This document shows positions 1 to 10,228 of a DNA stretch of 64,000 nt, piece after piece. The notes under the pieces were generated by a model. It was not told where the DNA came from. It saw nothing but the letters and a program-made list of their open reading frames with translations, and did no database searches. Within the stretch, counting starts at the first letter, position 1. Every line of letters starts with the position of its first letter. Both the position numbers and the translations under genes were made by a program. The stretch is from Atherinomorus stipes (lineage: Eukaryota; Chordata; Actinopteri; Atheriniformes; Atherinidae): the NCBI GenBank assembly GCA_023101725.1, contig JALJCO010003454.1, positions 1 through 64,000 on the forward strand, given 5' to 3'.

Positions 1-142
1 TGCAACAGTTTATTGCTCTGGCCCTTTTCTTTCCCCTTATGTCTTTCATTTTTTTTTGCATCCCTCCATTAGTCTGTTTCACTTTTTTATATTTTAGGTG
101 ACGTTGTGCTACTAAATTTTTGTACATCTGTTTGTTTGGCAG

Positions 143-248
143 GCACCAGTCATCAGTGATTGAGGATACCACCAATGCTGCAGTCAAGTACTCCCACTGT
201 ACACTGTCTTTCACATCTACATGTACAAAAGACTTGCTGACAAGCTAG
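143..248 (+). other. Exon-like open segment after a splice-acceptor-like site (unproven)
   Basis: A pyrimidine-rich stretch ending in ttggcag (to base 142) is followed by an open frame from base 144 that runs 34 codons to a TAG at 246-248. The frame begins H-Q-S-S-V-I-E-D-T-T-N. It could be the terminal coding exon of a gene lying to the left, with the foldback element sitting in or past its 3' UTR. I do not recognise the peptide, no clear poly-A signal follows before the transposon, and a chance open frame of this length is common. Treat it as a candidate only. Confidence 0.2.
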
Positions 249-279
249 ACTGTTCTGTTACACTGCTCTTGATGCTATT

Positions 280-1416
280 TTAATAGGGGATTATCACGCT
301 TACCGGAAGTTCCCGGATTTTGACACTTCCTCTTCCGGGCCATGTTAACATCAGCCGTTTCTGCTCTGTTATACTGTTTAAATCGTATAAACTCTAAACA
401 TACTTAAGTTTTCATTCTAGACTGAAGTGATACTGGATCAAAAGCTGGATCAAAGCGATCGATTTGCCGCGGTGAAGGGCCGAACTTTATAATAAAACAC
501 ACGTTTGTTTGTCGCCGATGGGGCACAACACCGGCACTTCACAGCATGCTAGCATTAGCCAGCTAGCGTTTACTGACGTGCTTAACATTGTGCGTCTTAA
601 AACACACAAACATCTGAAAATCGGGTCTGTACCCTCCCGTTTCCAGTGAAACAACTGGGGACTGCCAAGAAAGGAGACGCTTTCAGATGCTTGTGTGTTT
701 TCAGCCGCACAAAGTTAGGCACGTCATCAAGCTGGCTAATGCTAACCTGCTAACAATAGTCCGCCGACTACTACTCTGTTAAACTTTGTTAATCGGATAA
801 ACGCTAATGCCAAGTTTTCATTCCAGACTGAAGTGATGCTAAGGACAAAGTGGATCAAAACAACCGATTCGCCGCGGTGAAAGACCGAACTTTATAATAA
901 AACGACACACGTTTGTTTGTGGCCGGCAGACTGCGCAGTCGTGTTAGCAGGTTAGCATTAGCCAGCCGATAACGTGCCTAACTTTGTGCGGCTGAAAACA
1001 CACAAGCATCTGAAAGCGTCTCCTTTCTTGGCAGTCCCCAGTTGTTCCACAGGAAACGGGGAGGTATAGACCCGATTTTCAGATGTTTGTGTGTTTTAAG
1101 ACACACAATGTTAAGCACGTCAGTAAACGCTAGCTGGCTAATGCTAGCATGCTGTGAAGTGCCGGTGTTGTGCCCCACCGGCTACAAACAAACGTGTGTT
1201 TTATTATAAAGTTCGGCCCTTCACCGCGGCGAATCGATCGCTTTGACTCGCATCTTCCTTAGTATCATTTCAGTCTAGAATGAAAACTTGAGTATGTTTG
1301 CAGTTTATCCGATTTAAACAGTATAACAGAGCAGGAACGGCTGTCGTTAACATGGCCTGGAAGAGGAAGTGTCCAAAATCTTGGAACTTCCGGTAAGCGT
1401 GATAATCCCCTATTAA
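280..1416. mobile_element. Large foldback element with TTAA target duplication
   Basis: TTAA at 280-283 and 1413-1416 brackets inverted ends TAGGGGATTATCACGCTTAC / GTAAGCGTGATAATCCCCTA. The complementarity continues inward for about 470 bp (arms about 284-755 and 940-1412), leaving a spacer of roughly 185 bp. The arms are GC-richer than the flanks and carry CCGGAAGT-type motifs just inside each end. There is no transposase frame, and the short ORFs on either strand are shadows of the arms. TTAA duplication fits piggyBac or Kolobok mobilisation; which one is unresolved. A transcript would fold into a very long hairpin. Confidence 0.87.
768..930. repeat. Third copy of the arm segment, inside the foldback spacer
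   Basis: The spacer of the foldback is not unique sequence. It holds another copy of the segment seen at about 359-520 (shared landmarks: ttcat-tc-agactgaagtgat, gccgcggtgaa, actttataataaaac, cgtttgtttgt) in the same orientation as the left arm. With the right-arm copy at about 1185-1350 there are three copies, two direct and one inverted. This suggests that the element grew by internal duplication or template switching. Confidence 0.8.
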
Positions 1417-2127
1417 ACGTTATACTGTTCTTGAAGCTATTTTAAAGGTGATAGCTACAACTTTTTCATCAAAACAATATTTTTGTAAAAAAGTAATACA
1501 CCCACAGAACGTCTAGTGGGGTGAAGAATAAAAGTGTTAAGTTTATCCCCAATTTTTTTTATAGCATATGAATTATTGTTTTATAAATTTGATGGGTCCC
1601 AAAAATAAATATTTACATCTGATTACCATGTCAATGTCATGATTCTTCACTGTTAGCATTAGCTCTGGAGTTGCCAGCTCAATTGCTATGTGCAGAAGTA
1701 GCATCTTTGTTACCTTACTTTTGTCTTTACTTTTTTATTCAAGGTCAGAGTTCAGGAATGACTGGCAATAACATTTAATCAACATTAAATCTTATGATTA
1801 TTTTGGAAAATGGTGTTAGTGGGAGAGCTCCATAAACTGTCAGTTCTTGACTCTTGATTCTTTTCTTCAGCTAGCACAAAGCAAAAGCACAATAAGGTAC
1901 ACAATTTAAGAAAAATACAAGAAAAGTCATTACTTGCATATTTGGACTTGAGGATGTTACCTGCTGTCACGATAAAAGGAGGAATAAATGGAAAATGGTC
2001 CAGACTGATTTGCTGTTCAGTCCAGAATTTCAAAAGCCCTGTATGATGTTATAAGTTAATTTGTGGGGATTTATAGGAAATTAATGCAAATTAGCAGATG
2101 TATTAAGCATTGAGAATAAACTGCTGT
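1417..2127. other. AT-rich unassigned stretch
   Basis: No coding, RNA or repeat structure recognised. AT-rich with a short T-run at about 1553-1560. Confidence 0.5.
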
Positions 2128-2373
2128 GTACTGTAAAATATACCATAACACAATTATTCTACTGACATGTACTGTACTCCAAAATACAGTAAATGTGCTG
2201 TAAAATTACCACATCACCCAATGTTATCCTACAGTAATATACTGTAATTCAAAATACAGTACTATACTGTTAAAAATTTTTACAGTAGGTGCACTGTAAA
2301 ATAACAGTAAATTACTGGCGTCCCTGCTGCCAGTAATTTACTGTTATTTTACAGTGAAATTCTTTACAGTGTA
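2128..2373. mobile_element. ACTGTAA-rich short inverted-repeat element
   Basis: The stretch is filled with tactgtaa / ttacagta words in both orientations. Its core is a perfect 28-bp inverted repeat, 2292-2319 against 2329-2356, around a 9-nt loop (gtccctgct). The outer end reads ttctttacagtgta, and a weaker tactgtaaaata lies near 2128. This is a nonautonomous DNA element type that is common in teleosts. The outer boundaries and target duplication are not clear. A related, larger member lies at 7611-8741. Confidence 0.62.
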
Positions 2374-3650
2374 GGATTATATCATTCCTGATCTGCATGT
2401 TGTTACGGGGGAACATACAGTACTTTCATCCGACAGCAAATGTTGAATTTTTAGCTTTGAGTTGGAGAAGCATCTTTAAACAACTCTGAAACACAACAGA
2501 TTGTTACAACACCTTAACCATAGTCTTCTGTGTTTATGATGGTAATCTGAGGAGGTTAAACATGATACGAGCCAACAAGTCTGATGACGCCCCTCTGATT
2601 CCTCAGGGAGTGCATTTGAACTGGATGATGCTCATTTATGTAAGTTAGTATGTTAGCGATATGACAATATGGATGACACACTCCCATCTCAGATGTGATG
2701 TTTCTTATGTAATGTGGATAATTTATATAACCTTGTGCACAATATGACATGTAAGGGACACCTCAGAAATCACTCAAAAGCTGGATTGTGTAACTGTCAT
2801 GTTTCCAGAAGCTTCCTTTGTTGGGGACGTCTCCTGAGTGTCTGTATATTGTGTAACTGCCACATGTCCAAAGGCCTCCACCTGTGAAATAACAACTTCT
2901 ATTTTTGCCACTTTCCCTACAAACCAACAGATATTAAGTTACAGAAAAACAAGGTTATATATTTGGGTGTAAACGTTTGAGGTTTGGATGTCAAATCGTG
3001 TGCATCTTCTGACTTTGGGGATACAACAAAAAAAATAAAAAAGAAACGAGGAAGAAAGAATAAGAAATCTTATGAGATTTTCTAGTAACCTCAAAAATCT
3101 CATAAGCCAATATTTGATTTATAATAATACAATGATTTTTTCATGAACAATATTTTCTGATTTTGAATGATGTCAGCAATCGCCAATGTCACCAATTAAA
3201 ACAAATTAGACATAAAGACTGTACTTGTAGATGGAGAAAACTGTTGGCATCCCTCTGTTAATGACAGAAAATTCCACAATGGTGACAAAAATAACTTGAA
3301 ACCAAAAGAAGTGATAGATTAAAAAAAAAAAAAATCAGTGAAAATGTTGGGTTGAGTTGAGTTGGGTTGCAAATACACAAGCAGAAATTATTAATGGCAG
3401 CCTGTGGCAGCACGTGACATGGATTGGGTAGTTTCAGACATTAAACTTTTAAAAAGACAGCAGGCTGAAGTCATTCTTTCCTGGCAGCTGCCACAAGTTG
3501 CCAGAGTCTGCTGATCTGCCGAAGCAGCCGACGGCAGTGCTGCATCATGTTGCAGTGGTTTCTATGCCTGCAAGGTGAGAACCCGCCTTCTTTGCATTGA
3601 AGGAAGGGGGCTACAAGGTTTTAAAAATTTTCTTGATACATAGAGGAGCA
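2374..3650. other. Unassigned stretch
   Basis: No gene recognised. It holds a 14-base A-run at about 3320-3333 and a short gttgagttgagttgggttg repeat at about 3350-3369. Confidence 0.5.
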
Positions 3651-4231
3651 TACAGTTGTGCTTGAAAGTTTACATGCCCTTCCATTAAAGACAGTAAAAA
3701 ATCAGCTGCCAGTCAAATAAGTTAAAAATTGACAAAAGTAATAATAGTAATAATAATAGTAATAGATAAGTAGCCTAGTAAAAAAAAGTAATGAAAAATT
3801 GATGAACATCATGAAATTAATTTTGTATTGTGGTTCAACAGAAATATAAAAAACAAACAAACAAACAAAAAAATAAAACAAGCAAACGAGCATGATGGGG
3901 TTCCTAGGCTAAAATTTTGTTGAGCAACCCTTTGAGGCGATCACTGCAATCAGGTGTTTTCTGTTCAATCAGACTTCTGCAATTGTTAACAGGTATTTTG
4001 TTCCACTGTTCATGAGCAAGGGGCTTCAATTTGTCTGGGACGGTTTGTTTGTTTTTTAAAAATTTTTAAAAAACAAAAATTCAAAATCAATAATTTATTT
4101 TACTAAAGTATAATTTAGTAATTTTTTAAAATTAATTTGTACTTTTTTCAGTTTCATGTTATTTGAATTACTATAGTGAATTTAACCTTTTCTTTAATGG
4201 AAGGGTATGTAAACTTTCAAGCACAACTGTA
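3651..4231. mobile_element. Tc1-type nonautonomous element, copy 1
   Basis: Inverted ends TACAGTTGTGCTTGAAAGTT and AACTTTCAAGCACAACTGTA include the flanking TA dinucleotides expected of Tc1/mariner insertions. The second layer of each arm (catgcccttccattaaag / ctttaatggaagggtatg) also pairs. The interior has no transposase. It contains a simple-repeat tract (ataataataatag) and an AAAC repeat near 3850. A shared internal block (caatcaggtgttttct..., gagcatgatgggg) is also found at 9685-10228 and 49693-50194, so the three form a family. Confidence 0.87.
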
Positions 4232-4399
4232 TATACACTTCTACATCACAAGTGTGAAAAACAAAACCTAGTTTTAACCTGTAGGGGGTGACCTGACAAA
4301 AATCTTTGACCCACAAAAAACCCCAAATAAAAGAAATATATACAAACTGTAACAACAGGATAGGTGTTTTTTTATTGAATGAAATAATACTATAACGTT

Positions 4400-4850
4400 A
4401 ACAGCTCAAAAAACACGTTATAGGGTGCGCAACATTCCACCAGAAGTTTTGTAGTTTGTCAATATGCATTGTTGCAAATTCCAGTCTGACTTTTTTATGA
4501 TTTACATTTAAAGGCAGTGTCCTCCTTTGTTGTCTCCAATGAAGTCTTTAACTCAAACAGCAATGGATGGTGTAACCTGTCACTGATGTACATTGACCTT
4601 TGTAGTTCATCTTTAATGTCTTTGGAAGTTTTGCATTATCTATTTCTTCAATGTTCCTCTTGTGGCCATCTCCAGGGAATGAAGCTTCAGTCATGTGGAT
4701 CTTAAACGGCTGTATAATAAGTGTAACTGTATTCACAGGAACATCAAGCTGCTTGGAGATGGTCGTAGAGCCTGAACATTTTACATGCTTGTGCATGATT
4801 TTCTTTCTGATCTCCTGAAACTCTCTCCACTGCTTTTTGTGGTCCATATT
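4400..4850 (-). pseudogene. Tc1-like transposase remnant (N-terminal HTH plus later fragment)
   Basis: Reading on the minus strand from an ATG at about 4847, the frame MDHKKQWREFQEIRKK... followed by TTISKQLDVPVNTVTLII matches the first helix-turn-helix (PAIRED-like) domain of Tc1 transposases, with the basic linker region (DGHKRN) after it. Further on, at about 4503-4405, comes VRLEFATMHIDKLQNFW, corresponding to the family's K/R-L-x-F-A...D-K...F-W block just before the catalytic core. The middle is degenerate. The DDE catalytic core is absent, as are clear terminal repeats. A relic, not functional. The domain recognition is firm; the exact ends are approximate. Confidence 0.72.
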
Positions 4851-4865
4851 CAGGATGGTACACAC

Positions 4866-5300
4866 TATAGGCGCATTCGGACAGAGAGGTTCTAGGAATG
4901 CAGTTCCTATAACTACCCGTCTTGAGTTAAGAACCACCCTTCCCCATCAGTTTGCGTTCACTCATGAGGGAGCACCTTGTTAGTAACCAATTTTTGAATT
5001 TGAATTTGAGATATCGGCAGACATCAAATCGCCTATCCACTGGATCAATATAATATTGTATCGTGATTAAACCAGTGATTTACACCCCTAATAGGAACTC
5101 CAAAAGGTTCCTACAGGCAGATAGTGCCTTATAGGCGCTTTCAGACTGTAGGAACCTTTTTGAGTTCCTATAACCTTTTCGGGAACCAGGAGGTTTTTTT
5201 GCGCATTCGGACATATAGGAACTAGGGACCTTGAACCTCAGGTCCTATAACCTTTTTAGCTCCTACTCTGAGGCAGGGTCTTTTCAGGGTTCCATGGGAA
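4866..5300. repeat. GCGCATTCGGAC repeat with a 25-bp hairpin
   Basis: The word gcgcattcggaca occurs at 4869 and again at 5201, and a diverged ggcgctttcagact at 5134. Between them lies a near-perfect inverted repeat, 5092-5116 against 5146-5170 (taggaactccaaaaggttcc / ggaacctttttgagttccta). This looks like one or two nested short DNA elements with GGCGC-type ends. Full termini and target duplications could not be matched, so the class is open. Confidence 0.45.
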
Positions 5301-5599
5301 CTGAAATATGTAGGTGTTTGGTGATTGGTAGAACTGGCAAGCCGCACCCCTTGTGTGAGCTCCGCTTTTTCCAGCACCGCCATATCTAAAAAGTCTTACA
5401 GCTGTTTACCTGTTTACCAGAGATTGTAATAACCGTAATAAGTGCACCAATTCATTATTAAATCAATCACAATGATTCACGTCCCGAATCAATAAATATT
5501 TTGAAATGTCCAAAAGCAATCATTTTCATATTAATTTAATGACTAAACACAAGCTGCAAAGTTTAGTTCAGTAATGCACGCACATGCGCTGTCACGAAC

Positions 5600-6156
5600 C
5601 TACGGACAGTTTAGTGGATGGGCCTACTCTGCCGATAATGCAAGCTTCCAAGAACACATTCAACAATGTTTACATTGTGCTAAGGGCGCGAAAGCCTAGA
5701 CTAACCGGGAGCATACACAGGAGGGGTTGGATATTAATCGAAAAGAGATGGAAAGACCCAAAAAGAGAACGCGCGATTGTGTCAGTACAATCTGCACCAC
5801 TTTAGTGAATGTGCCCCGGTCCATCCACTAAGGCATGTCAATGTAGTATTGTTTAGAAGCTAAACAAGACGTTAATGGCGTAGCTTTCAAGTAAATTCTG
5901 GGGGCTGTTCCGTTATATGACACAAATGACCATGAGGACGGGAAAGTCTGGAGGAATGCTGACAATTTTTTGTGGACTTTTATAAAGCTTTGAGAAACCT
6001 CGGATTTTGGTGAACTCTGTTGGGGGCACGAGAAGTCGTCACTGATCTTCAGCTGCATTTGACATATTAAAAAAGTGGTCCAGAGTCTTGCTCACCATCG
6101 AGGTGTTATTGGAAAATAAAGTTCTTAAATCCTCTCTGGGTGAACTATTCCTTCAA
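5600..6156. mobile_element. Half copy of the GGAATAGTTCACCC foldback element
   Basis: The right part (tccagagtcttgctcacca ... gggtgaactattcctt) matches the right arm of the element at 35384-36236. The interior (gcctactctgccgataatg, tttacattgtgctaag, gaggggttggatatt, aaagagaacg) matches that element's centre in reverse orientation. The opposite arm is missing, so this is a truncated or rearranged member. The TTAA at its right end is decayed (ttccttcaag). Confidence 0.7.
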
Positions 6157-6542
6157 GTCACCACACTTGTCACCCTTTCCAAACTGTAAGCAAACTGACT
6201 GATTACTGGTTTGAAGATACGTGATGATGATTAGAGGATACACCATGGTTCAACATGTCGCTATAGTCAAATTATTTTCAGTTTTTCTAGGGATGCCATC
6301 ATTTTTGTCCAGGCTTGTTTCATTTGTTTGTTTTTTAATGATTCTGTTGAACAACAATTCAACAGTGATGTCTGGTTTTTACTGGTTAATTTTCATCCAT
6401 CATTTCTTTTGCCAGTTTGAAGTTATTTTTGTGGGTATTTTCTTTCATTAACAGAGAGATGCCAGCTATTTTGTCCATGTCTTTATCAGCAGCGGAGCTG
6501 CAGACAGTTCTGTCCATCAGATGGAGACTGTGAGAACATTAC

Positions 6543-6761
6543 CGTACTTGGTTGAGACAGGCTGTTTGTGTTTTTGGTCTCTGGTTGGATAACCACAGGG
6601 CAGGTGAAGTAATACTTGTCAGTGTACCCACGCAGAATGGCGTGACTGGCACAGCCTGCCTCTAGAGAGGTGTCGAAAACCTCTCTGCTCAGTTTTACTC
6701 CATCTCTGCCCTCCAGGTTATTTGTGCCTTTGTTTACCACCCAGATCCAATTTTCAGTCTC
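6543..6761 (-). other. Candidate 73-codon exon, minus strand (unrecognised)
   Basis: On the minus strand a strong pyrimidine tract ending ...tcctctgtccctgaag precedes an open stretch beginning E-T-E-N-W-I-W-V-V-N-K. It runs through G-R-D-G-V-K-L-S-R-E-V-F-D, C-A-S-H-A-I-L-R-G-Y and Y-Y-F-T-C-P-V-V-I-Q, and ends just before a possible donor acg|gtaatg. Both junctions would be phase 0. The composition is protein-like, with aromatic residues, two cysteines and no low complexity, unlike most chance ORFs here. The donor is weak and I cannot name a family. It may be an exon of an unseen gene, a piece of an old element, or chance. Confidence 0.27.
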
Positions 6762-7610
6762 CTTCAGGGACAGAGGAAGCAACACCAACACAATGTTGCA
6801 TCTGTTTGAACAATTTTCTGCTTTTTGTTAATGCATCTGCTTATAATAGATCTCCTCTCTGCGATTATACTGCGAACATTTGCAGTTTTTCTTTTATTCT
6901 TAAAGTCTCCTTTTCATTGTGGCTGTTATCAGCTCAAATCTACAGGGGTGAAGAATCAAGAATAAAGGCAAACGTATTATTCCTGAGGGGAAAGTTTATG
7001 ATATGATGAGTCGCAGATTTACACTCACAGAAAACAAATAGGAGCTGCAACAAATTCCTAAATAAAGGAATGATGATGAAGTTGATGAGCCAGGGATGGG
7101 ACTATTTCAAGGTCCTATTCTGAAATAAGAGACTCAGGTCATTATTGGTGGTCCCTGATACTTTACTGCATGTCACTGAATAAACAGTTATTCACATTAG
7201 ATACTTTTATCTAAATACTTTGCTTTGATACATAATTTTGGTTTTAGATGAACTTTTAAAAAAAATCTTCTTAAAGATCCCCCAATAAATAAGCCAAACT
7301 GTAAATGCAGCTAAATGCATGTAATCATACATGTTTCTTCAAATTATTTTAATTGACCTTGCCTTCATGACAACAATAAAGTAAGCATACAGCCAATAGA
7401 TGCACGACACGTTGTAAAACAGTGATCAGTGGAAATGTAGTGAAAGCACTTCCAGGACAAATAACCAAAAGGATTCGCTTTGTTCATTACCACCTGCCAA
7501 ACTGTTCAGTAAGTTTCTATTTATGTCAAAATAAGTTTAACCTGCACTTGGGGGGTTGCCAGGTGTTTATTTACAGGCTTGCACATATTACTAATAAATG
7601 CATATTTGTA
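6762..7610. other. Unassigned stretch
   Basis: No coding or repeat structure recognised between the candidate exon and the ACTGTAA element. The 6157-6542 interval on the other side of that exon is likewise featureless. Confidence 0.45.
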
Positions 7611-8741
7611 CACTGTAAAAATTACAGTTGCTTAATACTATTATGTCTTTTACATTGCAACTGTAATTCTTACGGTGAAAAACTGGCAGCTGCGGTTGCC
7701 ACTGTTTAACTGTAAAAATTACAGTAAAAAGGTGTAGACTACAGTATTTAAAGCCAGAGTTGGTAATCTTGTTCAGAAACATTTTTTGTTATACTGGGTG
7801 AAATGGTCCTTCCATCCTGACAGTCGTTGAGAGATCATGTATTCATAAAAAGGAAGGAAAAAAGTCAGACCTCTGTGAGAGCTGCAGTTCTGTAAAAACG
7901 CTGCCCAACCCCCAATTTGCACCGAAAGGCAGGAATTGGTAATTCGCACCGGATAGAAAGGACGAATCGATGCCTTTATGTCTCGTCTCTGTTCCCCCCT
8001 CTCACCGTCCTCCACGTGACCCCCCATGCGCTGCTCACTGTAAACAAATAGCTATAGCTAACAGACTGTTAACTGCTGCTGCACCAACAAAACATGACAA
8101 CAGATAAGCATTAAGTCTTGGAGGCATTGACGTTTGCAGTGTGGACTTTTTACACCGCAACAGGAGTTGGAGGTGAGTGGATTAAAGCTTTTAGAAACGT
8201 GGTTAGCTAACAAGCTATCCACTCGGCTGTTATTGTTAACCTGCTCGTAAAACATTGGCGCACACGTCCCTGCGCTCTGAAGACGTGGTTTTGGGTGGTG
8301 TGTTTTTTTTAAATGTTGCTCGGTGGAATAGTTTTTCCAACATTGCCAACCCTAGCTTTAACTGTTATTTTTGCAGTAAACTACCACGAACAGTTGTGTA
8401 CTGCTTAAGTTATGGTTAACAAAATGGCATACCATTTTAATTTATACATTGTCAGCATAATTTATAGGATGATAAGCTGTTAGTTTTGCAATGTAAATTT
8501 TTATTAAAATATTTTGTAAAAACAATATTTTTGTACTGTTTTAACTGTTATTATTACAAGAAAATACCGCAAATAAATAACAGTTGCATACTGCAAAATT
8601 CACTGTTGCCAAAATGGCATACCATAATATTCTTTACATTCTCACTGTAAATTTTATGGTGAAAAAATTGCAACCACAGCTGCCAGTTTTTTTTTTGTTT
8701 TTTTTTACCATAAATTAATCAGATTTTTTTTATTCACAGTG
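7611..8741. mobile_element. ACTGTAA-rich element interrupted by a second element
   Basis: The left end CACTGTAAAAATTACAG (7611) and right end tttattCACAGTG (to 8741) are inverted. Both flanks of the interior insertion share the family's words (actgttattt..., caaaatggcataccat occurring twice at about 8422 and 8620, ctgcagct / gctgccag). Removing 7748-8361 rejoins cagtat-TTAA-ctgttattt, continuous family-like sequence. No transposase is present. The target duplication was not identified. Confidence 0.6.
7748..8361. mobile_element. TTAA-flanked short element nested in the ACTGTAA element
   Basis: TTAA at 7748-7751 and 8358-8361 brackets imperfect inverted ends AGCCAGAGTTGGTAATCTTG and, read inward from the right, AGCTAGGGTTGGCAATGTTG. 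The interior is GC-richer (ctctcaccgtcctccacgtg) and holds only shadow ORFs. It is a nonautonomous piggyBac- or Kolobok-type element, younger than its host. Confidence 0.78.
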
Positions 8742-9103
8742 GAGTAAAGGTAAAGATGGATCAAGCAACAATATTTCAAATGTTTCCTTTGTTAAATAAA
8801 AGCATCAGTAAAATATAAAGAGATGCTACTTTGTGGATGTATGCATTTAATTTTCCTAGCAGGTCAAAACTGTCATATATTAACGTGTTCATATTCAGCT
8901 CATAAGCTTAACTTGACATTTTTCTGTTAGTAGCTGATGTAAAATCTTTATCTGGGAAGCCACATGCTAACTGTAAACTAAAATGAATGCTGAATTTCTA
9001 TCTTAAATGTAGTGAAATAGTCTACAAAGATTTCTTGACACAAAATTAAATTACTAAAGAAAACTCCATCCAGCTGGAAAATATACAAATTGGGCCTTCT
9101 AAA

Positions 9104-9290
9104 ATGGAGTTAAACTTTATTTGTTTACTTTTATTAAAGATTCTCAACAATCTGGAGCTGTCCAGAGAGGAAGTGGGACATAAGCTGCAGATCATAGTGG
9201 ACAATTCTTCACACCCTCCACACAACACAGAGAAAAGACAACTGAGTGGGTTCAGTCAGTGTAATAATGGTGTAGTAATTAATGGTACGG
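9104..9290 (+). pseudogene. Probable LINE ORF C-terminal remnant
   Basis: The forward frame reads LQIIVDNSSHPPHNT, resembling the I-x-x-D-x-S-H-P-L-H block near the C terminus of teleost LINE polyproteins. The DNA (tgtccagagagga..., cacaacacagag) also aligns loosely with the fragment at 46690-46865, which supports a shared repeat origin. No reverse-transcriptase core remains. Confidence 0.4.
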
Positions 9291-9684
9291 GAGGTCAAAC
9301 CTGACAACAACATAACCTGCAGAATAAAAACTTCTTTGACCAACAATGACTTTTAATTTAATAGGAACAGAAGATAAGTAAAGGAAAAAAAGTACTATTG
9401 CAGTTTTCCTTTGTCAACTGCTAGAATTTTTTTTCCTTTTCATTAAAACCCGTTCAGCTCCTGTAAATTCAGACCTGTTGGCCTGTTAGAAGTGATCGTC
9501 ACTTCTTATGTTGGTTTCAGAAAATAAAAGTTTTAGTTAATGTTGCTATTTTATTTCACTGTAAGGGAAGAAAATATGATAAATAATCGTGCTGCAGACT
9601 GACATTACATTTTTTGTAATGGTTTCATGCAACAACATGAGGCTGTAATGGAATATGTGTGTTTACTTGAGTAAGATCAAATGA

Positions 9685-10228
9685 CACAGTCATCCTCAAA
9701 ATTATCCATACCCTGCAATTAAAGAAAATTATAAATTTACAATAGTAATTCAAATACCAAGAGACTAAAGAAACTAACAGTAAATAGAAATTTACAAAAT
9801 TATCATTTAGTGATATAAAACATTGCTTTTAAATTGTAGTTGGAAATAATGATTTAAAAAATCAACAACCAAACAAAACTGTCCCTGACACATAAGAGCA
9901 CTTTTCCCATGAACAGTGGACCAAAATACCTGTCAACAGGTGTAGAAGTCTTATTGAACATTAGAAAAAACACCTGATTGCAGTGATTGCCTCAAAATGT
10001 TGCTCAACAAAATCTTAGCTTTAGAGCCCCATCATGCTTGTTCACTTGATTTATTTTTTGTGTATTTGTTTTTAATATTTCTCTCACACCACAATTCAAG
10101 ATCAATGTCATGATTTTCATAGAATTTTTTTTATTTATTATTGATTTTGTCAATTTCAACTTACTGAAATGATATTGATTTTTCCCTTCTTTAATTTGAG
10201 GGTACGAATAATTTTGAGGACAACTGTA
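9685..10228. mobile_element. Tc1-type nonautonomous element, diverged member
   Basis: Inverted ends CAGTCATCCTCAAAATTATC and (right, read inward) CAGTTGTCCTCAAAATTATT. TA is intact on the right and has decayed to CA on the left. The interior shares with 3651-4231 and 49693-50194 the blocks gtccctgacaca/ac, aacaggtgtagaagtctt, aaacacctg-t-gcagtgattgcctca and gagccccatcatgcttgtt. No transposase frame. Confidence 0.82.
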
